From Amoebophrya sp. A120 (taxonomy: Eukaryota; Sar; Dinophyceae; Syndiniales; Amoebophryaceae), in assembly GCA_905178155.1 (NCBI GenBank), contig CAJINV010000004.1, forward strand, positions 11,501,114-11,565,113: a stretch of 64,000 nt of DNA, in the 5' to 3' direction. The notes beneath the pieces are model-generated. The model made no database searches. It was given only the letters and a program-made list of their open reading frames with translations, and was not told where the DNA came from. Every line of letters starts with the position of its first letter. The stretch's first letter is position 1. Positions 9,986-22,700 of the stretch are shown here, piece by piece. The translations under genes were made by a program, and so were the position numbers.

Positions 9986-12900
9986 ATGCTGTCGAGTAGT
10001 TCCGCCGGAGCTACGTCTTCCCGTGCCGCGCTGAAGCGGCTGATGCGGGACTTGCAGGAACTGCAGAAGAATCCCGTGGAGGGTGTGCAGGTGGCCCCGC
10101 TGGAAAACGACATGTTCGTGTGGCACGCGAGCATTCGGCCGAGCAAGGGCTGCTGCTTCTACGGGTTGGATTTTCACTTCGTCATGAAGTTCCCGGCCGA
10201 CTACCCGGCCAACCCGCCCAAGGTGAAGAACGTGACGTTTTTGCCGCACCCCAACGTGTTCCCCACCTACATCTGCTTGGACATGCTCAACGGGGGGTCC
10301 AACCCGCACGAGGGCTGGAGTGCGGCGTACACCGTGTCCAGTCTGTGCACCAACCTGTCCTGCTTCCTGTTCGACACATTCGCGCACGACGAGAGCGGCA
10401 AGGTGCGCAACGTGCTCTGGGAGTCCTACGAGAAGAAACTGACGCAGCCGCAGGTGATCACGAACTTCATGCAGGCCCAAACCGAGTCCGTGGCGTTTGA
10501 CTGCGCGCGCGTGCTGCAGACGAGTGTTAAGTACCGCGACGGAAGTATCGTGGACGACGACAACAACTCTGCGCAGGCGCGGGACCAACAACCTGAGCGC
10601 GGTTTCCGCTGGCCGGACCAACTGCCGCAGCCGGACGACTTGCACAAGGCGATGACTTGCCCCTGCTGCGATCATGCGGACAAGGCGGTGAACAACCCGA
10701 CCAAGAGCAGCCAGGCTCTCCGCGTTCCGGGCATTCTGCTCGAGGGCGACTTGGTCTACCTGAAGCAAAGCAAGTACCTCTACCGCGTCTGTCACGCGCT
10801 GAACAACCCGAACCACATGCACGACGTGGAAACCCCGCACGGCTACCAGGTCCGCGCCAGCGCCGCCGGGCTGTGCACCTCGAAGGCGTCCGCGCATTTG
10901 ACGACGGCTACCGACAAGTACAGCGAGTGCCTGCGGAAATCATGGATGACCTTCCGTGACCGCACGGGCATGTTGCTGTGCCAGGCGGGTTTGTTGACCT
11001 TAGAGAAGGTCGGGGAGGAGAGCGGCCTACCGGTTTTGAAGTCGTTGCCGTCGTTGACCACGGCGATCGCGTCGTTTTCGATGTCCTCGTCCTCGCAATC
11101 GTCTTCCTCATCCTCGGGCGACGAACAGAAAAAACTTGGAAATAAGGAGAGTACTTCTAACCCGAATGGCGAGGAGCAACAACTGGGTAGCAGCTCCAGT
11201 GCGGCGTTTCCCGCGAGCGCGTTCTCTTTGTCGGCCGGCGCGAAGAAGAAAACTAAGACCACGAAGGGCGGCGTGAAGAAGGGCGAGACGAAGCTTGCGG
11301 CCACGCCCGCCGCGAAGAATAAAGGGAAAAATAATGCCAAAGGCGGGAACAAGAAGAAACAGGAACAAGAGAAGGTGGAGGAACAATGCACGTCTTTTCT
11401 CAAAATGAAAACCGCCCCCTCGCCTCCCGCAACCTCGACCCGACAACAAGTGTTGGCGGTGTTTGCCAACGAGCTGCGAGACAAGCCGTGGTTCCACCCG
11501 GAAAAGACGGCGGTCGTGTTTGTGGACGAGAGTAAGATGAAAGAAGATTTGCTCAACGCGTTCACCAAATTGGAAATCAACGGCAAGCGCGACTCCACCG
11601 CGGTCCAGGCCTCCCGGCGGCCCACGCTCGCCTCCGCGAACGCTATCCCACAGAAAAAAACTAGCATAGAATGGTGGATTTTTCGCAAAAGTAGACACTT
11701 ACGCAGAAAATTCCCGCGCGCCCTGGCACGACTTTTCCTTAAGTCGTTCGAACGACTTAAGCGCGGGCGGTGCGCGTAAACGGTGTTTTCTTAAGTCGTG
11801 CGAACTACTTAAGCGTGAGCGGTGCGCGTAAACGGGGTTCCCTTAAGTCGTTCGAACGACTTAAGCGCGGGCCGTGCGCGCAAACGGCTTTCCCTTAAGT
11901 CGTGCGAACTACTTAAGCGTGAGCGGTGCGCGCAAACGGCATTCCCTTAAGTCGTGCGAACTACTTAAGCGTGGGCGTTGCGCGTACACGGCATTCCCTG
12001 AAGTCGTGCGAACTCCTTAAGCGGTGCGCGTCAACGGCTTTCGCTTGTTAGGTGGTGCGGTGCGAACTACTTAAGCGTGAGCGGGGCGCGCAAACGGCTT
12101 TCCCTTAAGTCGTGCGAACTACTTAAGCGTGAGCGGTGCGCGAAAACGGCATTCCCTTAAGTCGTTCGAACGACTTAAGCGTGAGCGGGGCGCGCAGACT
12201 GCATTCCCTTAAGTCGTGCGAACTACTTGAGCGTGGGCGGTGCGCGTCCACGGCATTCCCTTAAGTCGTGCGAACTACTTAAGCGGTGCGCGTCAACGGC
12301 TGTCGCTTAGGTCGTGCGAACTACTTAAGCGTCGGCAGCGCGCGTACACACCTCTCCCTTAAGTCGTGCGAACGACTTAAGCGTGAGCGGCGCGCATGAG
12401 CGACTTTTCCTTGAACATAGGTCTACCAGTGACACACTTTTCCGGTAATTTTGTTTTTGCATTTACAAGACTCTTATCCCGTGCCGGCTTTTTTCTGTGT
12501 GATAAACGCCACCCCGGTGAAAACTGTGAGTCCTGCGACCTTCGTGAACAATTTTCTGGCGGAGTATGAGAAGAAAAGCAAGAAGGACCCTGTTGAGCCA
12601 AAGACGGAATTGAAAAAGAAAGAACAAGAGGGGGCTCCTCGTACAATCAAGACCAAAACCACCGTCGCTGAGATCGCGGAGGCGACGAAAAAAGCCCTGC
12701 TCAGCTGCGCCAAGAACGATCGTGGTCGGGACGGGATGGGCAACCGCCGGGAGCCGGTGCCCATGTGCATCCAGTGCGGGCACAAGACGAAATTCTACCC
12801 GACCGCCCGCCCCTGGGCTGCCTGCGACATTTGCGGAGAAGAAGCCCCGGCCGGGGCGTCGGTGCCGTTTTTCGCGTGCACCCGGGCCTTGAACTATGAG

Positions 12901-15900
12901 GAGCGGCACCGTATCGGATTTGACCGGTGCGATTTTCTCGTCTGCAAAAAGTGCGAAAATGCGGATTGTCTGATGAAATCCGGTTGTGGAGACAACAAGC
13001 CGGACGTTGCCATGATCCGCGACGCGCTGCTCCCGCTGATATCAAATGTAAAAATGTCCGGGTCTGGAAAAGTGTAGACTTGGCATGCAGATTTTCCATG
13101 ACCCATGAGGTCTGGAATGCGAGACTTAGCATGACAGACTCTGCGAGGTCTCTGCCATGCCTATCCTGCACGAGAAACTTCCTTCCAACTTGGTCAAAAG
13201 TGTACCGCTTTTGACACTCATGCAACACAGATTTTTGCATGCTTCAGATTTACCATGACAAGTTGCAACTTTCCAGACCCAGACATTTTCGCAATCCATA
13301 GCTGATGCTGTACGACGAAACAGAGCGCAACGCGGAGTCCGAAAAACACTTGGTGATTTCCATCGACAGCATCGTGCAAGAGGGAGAAGAAATCCCGTGG
13401 TACACGCCGTATTGCTCGTGGGAGGAAACGCAGAAGAAAGCGGAGGAGCTCGCTCGAAAGCGGGAACAGGAGCGGGAGACGGCGGAGAGCAGCAAGAAAC
13501 TGACTGAAAAGGAGAAGGAGGTCGAGGACTTGCTAGAAAAGTTCAAGTCTGTCCCCCCGGTTTTCAAAAAGCGGTTGATCCCGTTAAATGACGAGCACAA
13601 AAAACTGGTTCTGGTCGGCGGAGGTGGTGGAAATCAAAATGGAGCAGGTACAACTACTGCGAAACAAACCGACAACCGTCCGACCGTCCAAGACTTCGAC
13701 ATTCTCTTCGACGAGACCAAAATCACGTTCCAGACCGTGCACGGGAAGAGCGGGAGGCTGCTGAGCGAATTGAGTAACCCGGAGTTGGTCACCCGAATTT
13801 TTGAGTTTTTGGATTTGAACGCGTTAAACAAGATATCGGTTTTGTCTCGCTCGTTCCGCGACTACACGAAGGTGTTTAAAGCGATGTTCTTGTCGTCGCA
13901 AAACGGCCGTTGCTGCTTTTTTACGAAGTCCGTCGCGGTGGATGACGCGAGCAAACTTGTGTTTGGCGATGAGGATGTTGACATCGAAATCGCGAAAAAG
14001 CCATCCTCTACTTCCAGCTCCCAGCCGAACAGGAACACCGGTGCTGGTAACAACCGTGATGCAAACCGTACGGCGCGGCAATCTGGTGGTCCCGGCAATA
14101 ACAACAGCAATCAACGACCCCGAGAGGTGGCCAGATTTCATTCCTTCGACTCCGACAGTGATATTGTGGAGGAATATGTCGAACCGACAGCACAGCGGGT
14201 CGGGAATAACAGCGGCCGCCAGCAAAATGATTTTCAAAGCAATCATGCCAACGTCCGCGAGCAGTTGCTGGAGCGCACCACGTTTCAGGACATGATGCAT
14301 TCCTACTCCAACTGGAATGTTAACAATGCGAACAGCGGGAGCAGTAACAACGGTGAGGGAATAGACAATCATCCCGGGCCCAAGCAACCCGCGGAAAACG
14401 CAATCGGCTGGTTTTCCGAACAGTTGATCAACATATGACAGTGCACAACTCCCCCGCCCCCGCATTTGTCATGCGAAATACCTAATCCACCCTTTGCCAC
14501 GTGGCACTGCTTGCATGACAAGTTCTGGTAGCCCAAATAGCACTTTGCTATGCAAAACCGGCATTTCTTACGGGTGCTTGTATTGCCGTTCACGCTATAC
14601 AAATGAGGGGGAGGGGGGGTTGTGCAGTGTTATACAACAGCGTGAACATGCACAAGGAGGGCCTGCTGGGCGTGTGCCTCGCGCTGCAGCAGAACGCGGA
14701 CAAGCGGAACTTGATGGAACTGATATGAATTGCAAAAGCATCGTACTAGTATGAATTGCGTTACAAATTTCCTCAGCGTGATAAATGGAATTTATAATGC
14801 TGATTGACCTTAAAAAAGAATTGTAATGCATGACTGCAATTACTACGAGTGCAATACTTTTACTTTTGCACTGGATAACTGAGCTGCAACTACGATTTGC
14901 TGAACCTGAAATCCTTCCGGGATCTGAAAGTACGGGAGACGGTGTGGAAGGAGGAGTTCCACTTCTGGCTTCCCATCGCGCACAACCAGTACCACTTCAC
15001 GCAGTCTTTGCCTTTATTGTTCGAGGGGCTGGAAATTCTGAACAGTGATTACTTGGCGAACGTGACGCAGTCACACGGCAATTTGAAGAAGAGTCTCCCG
15101 ATCGTGCGGCAACTGACGGAGAGTGGGGAAGTGGAAAACAAACCCGCGGACATGGATTCGGTGTTCTCGGAGCTGCTGGAAGAGTACGGACCGGAGTGCA
15201 CGCAATCCAAGGAAGTCTTCTACAACCTCCAAGAGTTCCAGGTCGGCAAGGAGAAGCAGAACAAGCCGAAGAAGCCGGTCACATGGGCCAAGGTGATGAA
15301 CAGCAAGCGGCTCGTATTCTGAGTAAAAACCTCCCCACCCCAGAGTTGTCATGCAAATCTGCATGCCAAGAACGTTGGTTTGTCATGCGGAGCACCATGA
15401 GAGGCATTTTTTTTTCGTGTTTTGGAATTTGTGATGCTATAATCAGCATGATATACGAGATCTGTGATGCTGCTGAACTACCTAAACAGGAATACACTAC
15501 GAGGACAAGCTTGTCATGCCAAACTACCAAAGCCGGCTGATTTGTCTAGCAGATTTCCCATCTTGACTCTGGTGTGCGGACGTTTTTACAAACGATAGCT
15601 CGTGTCCTACCGCGAATGGACCTTCTGCCGAAGCTTGATCCTCGACGAGTCGGTGTCCATTAAAGACTGCGTATCAAACAGAAAAATCCCCCCTCCCCAT
15701 ATCGAAATGGAAATCTGTGATGCAGGATTTGAGGCACCAAATCGACTTGTCATGCTAGAAGGCCAAGAGCCGCAGTCGTGGTCTCGTTTGCAGGCAATTT
15801 GTCATGCTGTTTCCCACTCTCAGCTGCCTCCTATCATGCTGAAGATGCAAGGCTCCCCACGCCACCCAGCACTACAGTCCGCATCTTTTCCCGTGTAGCA

Positions 15901-18094
15901 TGACAAAGCTGATTTGTGACAACAAATCTGCATCACAGATTTCCGTTTTGATATGGGGAGGGGGGATTTTTCCTTTTGATACTGCGAGAGGCTGATCGCA
16001 AAGGTTGCGAAATCTGGCCTCGGATACACGCGAACCTCGGCCGAATCGGGATCCTTGCTATTCTGCGAGTCGGACGAGGACAATTTGATTACGGAGGAAA
16101 TGTTTCCAACAATTAGTGCAGACCAACAACAAGACGACCTGCAGATGAATCCGCAGCAGCAGAACCGCACCAGACGTGGTCGGTTTTACACGGATTTGTT
16201 GTCGGATAGCACTTCTTCCCGGGAGCCTCAGATTTTCGCGGACGATCCGGTCACGGACAAACACGTGCGACAAGCGATCCTGTCCTCCCACGCCCCGGAT
16301 CCGAGTCGGTTGAGCGAGCCGGAGCAGCGGCAGCGGGCGAAAATTCTGCGGACCACAACTTTGCCGCTGTCCCTGGTGAAGGACGTGCTGTCCTTCTACC
16401 CCAAAATGCTGAACGTGCAGATGAAGAACGTGTTTGGCGGGCAGGTGCACGCGAGCGCGAAGACGTTGGAGGGCTACTGCGGGTTTCACCACCAATTTCT
16501 CTTACTGTGCGAGGACTTCCCGGTGATCCGCGAGGCGGTGGAGAACAAAATCGCGACCTTCGTCGGCGACGAGCACGAGCGGACCAAGTACAAAACGCCG
16601 AACATGGGCGAGTTTCTGTGTCTGCTCGCGGTGTCCGACAAGTACCGGTGGGAACACGTTGCGGAAGCCGCGCTGTTCGAGTCCTGGGACCGCCGCACGT
16701 TCTGGGTGACGGTGAAGGAAAACATGAGCGGAAACCCGAACCTGCAGGATTGCGGGAAGCTGGGGAAGGACTTGGCGCACTGGTTCTTCACACCGCACAA
16801 CCCAGTGGGGAACCGGACTTGGCTGTTCAACCACTGGTTCCTGAACATCGTCGCGCAACAAACCCACAAGCACAGCAAACTCGCAACTGGGGATAATGTT
16901 CATCTTGCGGGTGGTCGTGCTGCGGGTGATCCCTCGTCAACATCTGCTCTTAATATTAATCATGCGAAATTCTGCAAGAACACGTCTTCGGTGTTGAAAA
17001 TCTACGAGCGGACCAAGGGCATTCCGAGCAGTAAGTTAATTGAACAGCTCCAAGACGCAATGTTTTTCTTCTGCAACCACGTGAACGACTGGAACTCGTT
17101 CTTCTGCGCGGCGGGCTTCTATCCCATCAGCAACAAGCCGGTCGAGCCGGTTCCGGGCACCGCGCGGGCGCCGACATTGCTGGACGAAGTTTTCGGGGAC
17201 GCGATCGAAAACAGCTTCCGCAAGGGCTACACGCGGCAGCTGTTGGTTGATGGAAAACTGCACTACGAGAAGGATCGCGCGTCCTACAAGTACCCGCGCC
17301 GGCTGGAAAATTTGAAGCTCGCGGCAAGAGACGAGGCTTTGACCAGTAACGTGCTGATCGGGTTCGAGAGTGACAGTTACAAGCGGAATAATGGGAATAG
17401 TAGCTATGTGGATCGGAACAACACTTATTCATATGCTCGGGATAATCACCACCACAACTCGTACCGCGGGTCAAGCGGGGGCGGTGTCAAGCGCGGGCGC
17501 GACGAGGACGAGCACTACTCGTATAACCGCAGCTCCAATAATTATCGGGAGAATGACCGCGATTACGACCGAAACACGCGGCAGCGTACGGAGCGTGGAT
17601 ACAACAGTACAAGTGGTGGTGGTCGTGGGTACAGCTATGGTGATCGCGGTAACTACGACCGTAGCTCGCGTGAGCACCGCGACGAGCACCGACACTACAA
17701 TGACAGACACTCGGACCACCGAAACAACTACCAGTATGACCGCCACGGAACCTCGGCCGCGTCGAGCAGTCATGCCTACCGTGCTGATACTCAGCCGTGT
17801 TACGGAGCGTACGGGCGCGGGCCGTACGACTACTACCGCGCGATTCAGCGGGATTCCCGTACCGTCACCAATAACTACGGGTACGTCAACACGGTGCGCG
17901 GTGGGACGCCGACCGGCGTGCACGCCTACTACGACACGCGCGCCGGAGTCGCCGGGGCGAGTTCCTCAAGTGCGGTGCACCATCCGCAAGTGGTCCATCA
18001 TACGCAAGCGGTGTATCAACAGCCCGCGGTCTCGTCGAGCCAGGTGGCCTATCCACCGTTACGACCGGTCTTTGGCTGGGGACCACCGTACTAA
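9986..18094 (+). CDS. Gene A: giant E2 (UBC) / zinc / F-box protein, 2002 aa, six introners
   Basis: Exons 9986-11643, 12510-13039, 13306-14433, 14640-14723, 14883-15314, 15603-15671 and 15987-18094 join to 6009 nt with no stop. The start is the first ATG in the open frame and begins the E2 fold. Residues about 1-190 are a ubiquitin-conjugating domain with the HPN box (LPHPNVFPTYICLDML) and catalytic Cys97. A CPCCDH cluster follows near 225, then Ser/Lys-rich linkers (about 360-470), a Cys-rich zinc module near 640-705 (CIQCGH, CDICGEE, CKKCENADC) and an F-box-like helix set near 880-925 (LSNPELVTRIFEFLDLNALN). A conserved-looking helical domain (about 1390-1590) is unknown to me. The tail (about 1755-1970) is Arg/Tyr/Gly/Ser/His-rich and disordered. 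The E2-F-box combination suggests a self-contained ubiquitin-ligase component. That role is inference; the E2 assignment is strong. Confidence 0.8.
11644..12504. mobile_element. Introner 1 (gene A), 861 bp, carries a satellite array
   Basis: Starts TATCCCACAGAAAAAA and ends with the near complement TTTTTTCTGTGTGATA. Flanked by AACGC at 11639-11643 and 12505-12509. Removing the element plus one AACGC joins ...GCG AAC GC|C ACC CCG in frame. No GT-AG placement is possible. An array of 52-bp repeats fills its centre. Confidence 0.85.
11739..12410. repeat. 52-bp tandem array with palindromic core, about 13 copies
   Basis: About thirteen tandem units, mostly 52 bp. Each begins TTAAGTCGT and contains GAAC(G/T)ACTTAAGCG followed by a GC-rich tail ending ACGGCNTTCCC. 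Copies such as the first and third have a perfect 22-bp palindrome centred on TTCGAA. Two copies are shortened by a few bases and one is lengthened. The array lies wholly inside introner 1. Confidence 0.9.
13040..13300. mobile_element. Introner 2 (gene A), GGGTCTGG family
   Basis: 261 bp, TAT...ATA, with the inverted ends CCGGGTCTGG and CCAGACCCAG. Flanked by GCTGA at 13035-13039 and 13301-13305. Excision gives CTG A|TG CTG TAC in frame. Confidence 0.88.
14434..14634. mobile_element. Introner 3 (gene A), C-rich-end family
   Basis: 201 bp. The 5' end TATGACAGTGCACAACTCCC is mirrored by GGTTGTGCAGTGTTATA at the 3' end. Flanked by CAACA at 14429-14433 and 14635-14639. Excision keeps the frame (AAC A|GC GTG AAC). 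Confidence 0.88.
14724..14877. mobile_element. Introner 4 (gene A), shortest, 154 bp
   Basis: The 5' end TATGAATTGCAAAAG corresponds to the 3' end CTTTTGCACTGGATA. Flanked by ACTGA at 14719-14723 and 14878-14882. Excision joins GAA CTG A|GC TGC AAC in frame. Confidence 0.85.
15315..15597. mobile_element. Introner 5 (gene A)
   Basis: 283 bp. The 5' end TATTCTGAGTAAAAACCTCC pairs imperfectly with the 3' end ACGTTTTTACAAACGATA. Flanked by GCTCG at 15310-15314 and 15598-15602. Frame kept: CGG CTC G|TG TCC TAC. Confidence 0.85.
15672..15981. mobile_element. Introner 6 (gene A), CCCCATATC family
   Basis: 310 bp. The inverted ends contain ATCCCCCCTCCCCATATC and its complement, and extend inward through AATCTGTGATGCA. 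Flanked by CTGCG at 15667-15671 and 15982-15986. Frame kept: GAC TGC G|AG AGG. Confidence 0.9.
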
Positions 18095-19733
18095 CCGGGG
18101 GTCGTCGCACCCGCAAAACTCTTGAGTATCGGGACCACCACAGTCGATTGGAATCTTCTTCCTTATTGTCTGAAGGTGCATAATTCTCGCCCTTGATTTA
18201 AGCCAGTTTCTCTCTCTTTGTGTGTAATGGTGACTTTTTACGTGCGCTATGGGTTCAACAATCGACTCCTGTACACAAATTTTGCAAAATTGTAATGTGA
18301 TTTCACTAGTAGCTCTAGTTCTAAAAGTATGCAAAAGGACGAGCCGACTCTTCTGTTGATTTGTGGGGCCTGCAAAAGGAATAGTTGACGGGTTTTCAAT
18401 CATCTTTGTTGGCTTTTCGCTGGGCTGGGCGTCTCTCATTAATGCGTAGTATGTCGTGGGTATCTTTTTTGCAAAGTTCAAAGAACGTACGAGCACAGAT
18501 AGAAAGTGAGATGCAGACTCGAGTAGCTGAAATTTAGGATTTTTTACCACGTTGGAAAAATGACTCTCGCACAATGCTCAACAATGCGTAAAGATGTATG
18601 TGTACTTGCTTGACGTAATTTACTATGTGACGACAAATGGTTCCCGCTTGATATTGGCATTTATTTCTTACCACGACGGCACAAATTTGCACAGTAGCCG
18701 CTTTGAGACGTAAAAAACAAACACAGTCTATGTTGTCGCTGACAGTACTTATTCAGTTTTAGAAAACAAAAACTTCTGGCAGTTCGCCGGTCGTAATTCT
18801 CGTAAATTTTTACCGTTTCAAACATTTTTGGCAATTTAACAGTTTACAACTCTACGAAGTTCTCTCTTCACTGAATCTATTTTCTTGCCGCTTCAATGCG
18901 GAATTTGAATTTCTTTACCAAGTATCACTCCGATATTTTTTCTGTACGATAGATTCTTTTGTTTTCATTCTATTTTCAAATTTTGTTTTCTTTGGAATTC
19001 CGTACGCTCAAAACTATTTTCCTTTGGACAAAAAGTTGCAAAAAAATCCAAAAAATCAAATCCCGACCGCTAGCGGCGCTGCGGCAGCACTGAGACTCGG
19101 ACTTAAAGCTTGCCGGTCGCCGCTGCGAAAAGTTTATCGCGGTGGGGTGGAACCCAACCTCTGATCTTGAAATCGGTCGTGATGAGAAAATCGCAAAAGT
19201 GAGATCCGTCGACAAGAAAAAAAAAAGATCCCTTTAGATGTGAGCTGCAGAAGATCTTCGGATCTATTGTCCGCTGCACTTCGTCCGAAATTGATGGATC
19301 TCGATCCAGTTCTTTGAGCAAACGTAAAAGTCAAATAGTAATTTGTGATCGTGAATGCAAGGAGCTTGGAGCATGAGGATCCGTTTCTGGAAGTTCACCG
19401 CCCTGTACAGCGGGCAGATCTCAGGAAATCTCACCGTCTAGCTGATCGTCATCTTAGTGTGATGTTGTGTCGAAGTGTAGTCCGCCTTCTCTACTACGCT
19501 CAAGGATACAGGTACAGGACACTGATGTAGAGATGTTTCTATCTAAGTGCTTCGCAATAGTGATTTTCTCTATGCAGTGTATCTGGCCGCGCTGTGGTTT
19601 AGCTCTCAACTAGAAATCTTATTTGTGTAGTTTGTTTTTACAATTAAACCTACGCGGGCTACGAATTGTTGATTTTCGTTTTCCCTTCACAAAGACAAAT
19701 TAGCACCCTTTCGTTCTTGCATCAGAGGACAAA
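18095..19733. other. AT-rich intergenic region between gene A and POL5
   Basis: 1.6 kb with many A/T runs and only short random frames on both strands. No RNA gene or repeat recognised. It should contain the 3' end of gene A and the promoter of the POL5 homologue. Confidence 0.5.
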
Positions 19734-22700
19734 ATGGACGAAAATTTCTTGGATCATTTCCACCAGCTCGCGACGACGGTGCCGGAGCCACGATGCAGAG
19801 CGGGATTTCAGATCGTATTTTATTAGACTTCAAAATGATGAAAATGAAAAATGCATCCCTGCATGACAAAATTTTTTACCAACTTCCTTTTGCATCAAAA
19901 ATTGTTCATCTTTCAAATATTCACAAACAGATCCACCGCATGGAGCGCGACGAGAAAAAAGCCGAATACGCGCTCACTCGTCTGGTTCGCGGTCTGGTTT
20001 CCGCAAATGGCGCCGCACGACAGGGATTCGCGACAACGTTGGCTGAGTTGCTCGCCCGGCACCCTGAGCAGATTAGCGACACTTTGGCCCTGGCGGAGCA
20101 ACAGTAAATACGATTTGATTTCAAGAAAAGGTTTCGCTTTTGTAGTTCAGTGGCACACAAAGAACAGTTCGTTTTGCAATTTCTCATTTTTCAAAAAAAA
20201 GAAAATCCTTTCCACAACCTCAATCCGCAGGTTCCGCAAGGACAACGATGCAGTTGCGGCATCCGACCGGGACGTCTTGCTTGGCCGGTTGTGCCTTTAC
20301 AAGGCAGTTCTGAGTGTCGACGCGGAGCTGAGCAGCAAAATCGAGCTCAAGGTTGTTTCCGGTTTACGGGAACTGTTTCACGCGAAATCCTACCTGCAGG
20401 CACCGGCAACCCGAACGTTGCTGAGTTACTTAGAAAATATCAACCAAGATAAAACTAGCAAAGCCGACCGTGTCGCCGCCTTGGCCCGGTTTTTCATCGT
20501 CAACGGCGAGAAAGAATTGCTCCTTTCTGAAGGAAAAGCAAAGCCTTTACTCGCGGGGGAAGTGAAGAACATGCACCACATGGGACTGGTTCTGGCGCTG
20601 AGAAATGCTGGTGGGAAAAGCAAGAACCCATTAAAGCAGAAGTTGCCGAACGTAGCCGAGAAGGGGAAGAACCTGAACAGTTTGCTGCACTACTTGGTGC
20701 AGTATCTGAAGCCGAACAAGGAAAATTACACCGACTACCAGCCCTGGTTCTTCGAATTTCTCTTGCAGGAGTTGTATCCGATAGTAGCGGCCGAAGGAAC
20801 ATCAGACCAGAATCTTGCAGCGGCGGATAACATCAAAGCGACCTACTTCACGGAAGCGGAGCAGGTCAGCAACTTGCTCTTCGATGCCATTTCCAAAGCG
20901 CTGCACACGACGGCGATCATTTCCCAACAAGACCAGCAGGAAACTACAAATGAGAAAAGCAACAAAAACAACAAAATCCACGCGAAGCAGCACAAGGAGC
21001 GACTGACCCAGTCGGAGCACGTGACGAAAAAGTGTCTTGCTCTGCTCCAACTTTCCCTCGAACACCTGAAATCCGCGACCGCCGGCGCCGCCGCGCTTCC
21101 CGCACTGTGGAAGTCCTGCTTGGTGCAGGCGTTTTGCGCCTCGCTAGCGAGCGCGAGCAACAAAAAGCAAACCAAGAACGAGGCGAACGAAATTTTGGAA
21201 AAAACGGTTCGGAAGTGCTTTGTGGCAACTGGAGAGGAAAAGAACAGTTTCGCCTGCGCGGATCTGGAGCTGAAGGACAAATATTTCTACCAGGCGTACG
21301 AAAATTTGGTGAGACTCCAAGAGTACAAGCAGCTGCCCCCCCGACTGCAGCGCAGCTTGCTGTCCCTGTTGGTTTCTCGGCTCTCCGTGGAGAAGGCGAA
21401 CTTAGTTGCGGTGAAGGTCTTGAACGTGCAGAACAGTGTCAGTAGTACCAAGCTAGCGTCAGCTGGTTCCGCACCGACACATCTCCACTTCCTCGAACCA
21501 GAATTGATCCACGCGCTCACCGCGCACCCGAAGGCTTCTCGGCACGTGCAATTGGCGAGCTTGGCGGCGTTTTTGCTCCACTTCGCGAACCCAACTGCGG
21601 ACGCGAAGAGGGAAGCACAGAAAGTGCTGGACAGCACTTCGGTAGGTGCGGAAAACAAGAACGGTAGTAGTATCCAACTGGCAGCAATGGTTATCGCCGG
21701 ACAAAAAGTGCCAGAAGAAAAGCAGAAGGTGTGGCGCGCGCAGTTCTGGAAGCTGCTGAATTCGGTATTGAAAAAGTGCAGCAAAGTACAGGACCGCTTG
21801 CTAATCCTCCGCTTTGTGTACTTGTTCCGGACAGAGAAGTCACTTCCCAACATCCCGGAAAGCGTCCAACTGCTCGACCGGGAAATGAGCGACGGCGCGG
21901 GGTCCACTGCTTCTTCGGCGAGCACCGGCTCTTTGCTGCAGCTGATGCTGTCCGTGCAGTGCGTGCAGGGACTGGAGGAGGGAAGTAGGGAGAAAATGGA
22001 AGAAACGCTGGAACAATTAGGCAGTTTGGTCACCTTTTCACCACCAGCAGGGAAAAAGCAGAAGAAAAACAAGGACTCGAACAACAGTAAATCTACTTCT
22101 ACCTCCCAGAGCTGCGCTTCTGTGGACGCCGCGGGCGTGGCGGAGTTTCTGCCGCAGTTGTATGCGGACATGCAGGGCTTTGTGAAGGAAGCCGTCGAGC
22201 GCTGTTGGACGGACATTCTGCCCCCGCTTTTCCAAGATTTCGATAATGAGGTACTATTATAAATAAAGATTCTCTTTATTTCCTTCTATTTCTCGTGATT
22301 TGCTTCGTAAATTCCTAGACCATAACGGATACTTCGGAAACAAATTGCATACCGATCACATCACAAAAAATTCTGACAGGCCGATCCCGCGATGGCAGAG
22401 GAGTTAAAAACCGCGGTGAAATACGTTTCCAGCGACAGCGTCGCCCGGTCCCGGGGGATGATGATGTTACTGGCATTATGCGGAACTCTGTTCGACGAGC
22501 AGGTTCAACAGGAGGACGAGGATGCCGAGGGATCCGATGTTGGCAGCGACGACGAGGATGTGGAGGTCGGGAACAAAGAAGTATCGGAGGACGATAATGA
22601 CGGGGAAGATGATGATGATGAGCACGCGGATGAAAATCAAAAGGTTAAATCATCAGACCGACAGCTAGAGGACAGTTCCACTGCAGCTGGAGTTCCTTCA

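Noticed and set aside
11644-11779. Extension of the gene A frame past 11643 as genuine C-terminus
   Set aside because: The frame runs into the inverted-repeat end and the satellite; the AACGC duplication and the in-frame continuation at 12510 explain it better.
11700-12410. CRISPR-like array of regular repeats
   Set aside because: Units are contiguous 52-bp tandem copies without unique spacers, and the context is an intron of a eukaryotic gene.
13041-13077. Ends such as ...NVKMSGSGKV as real protein termini (the same MSGSG-type tail seen elsewhere)
   Set aside because: They are translations of the shared introner end CTGGGTCTGG, not protein motifs.
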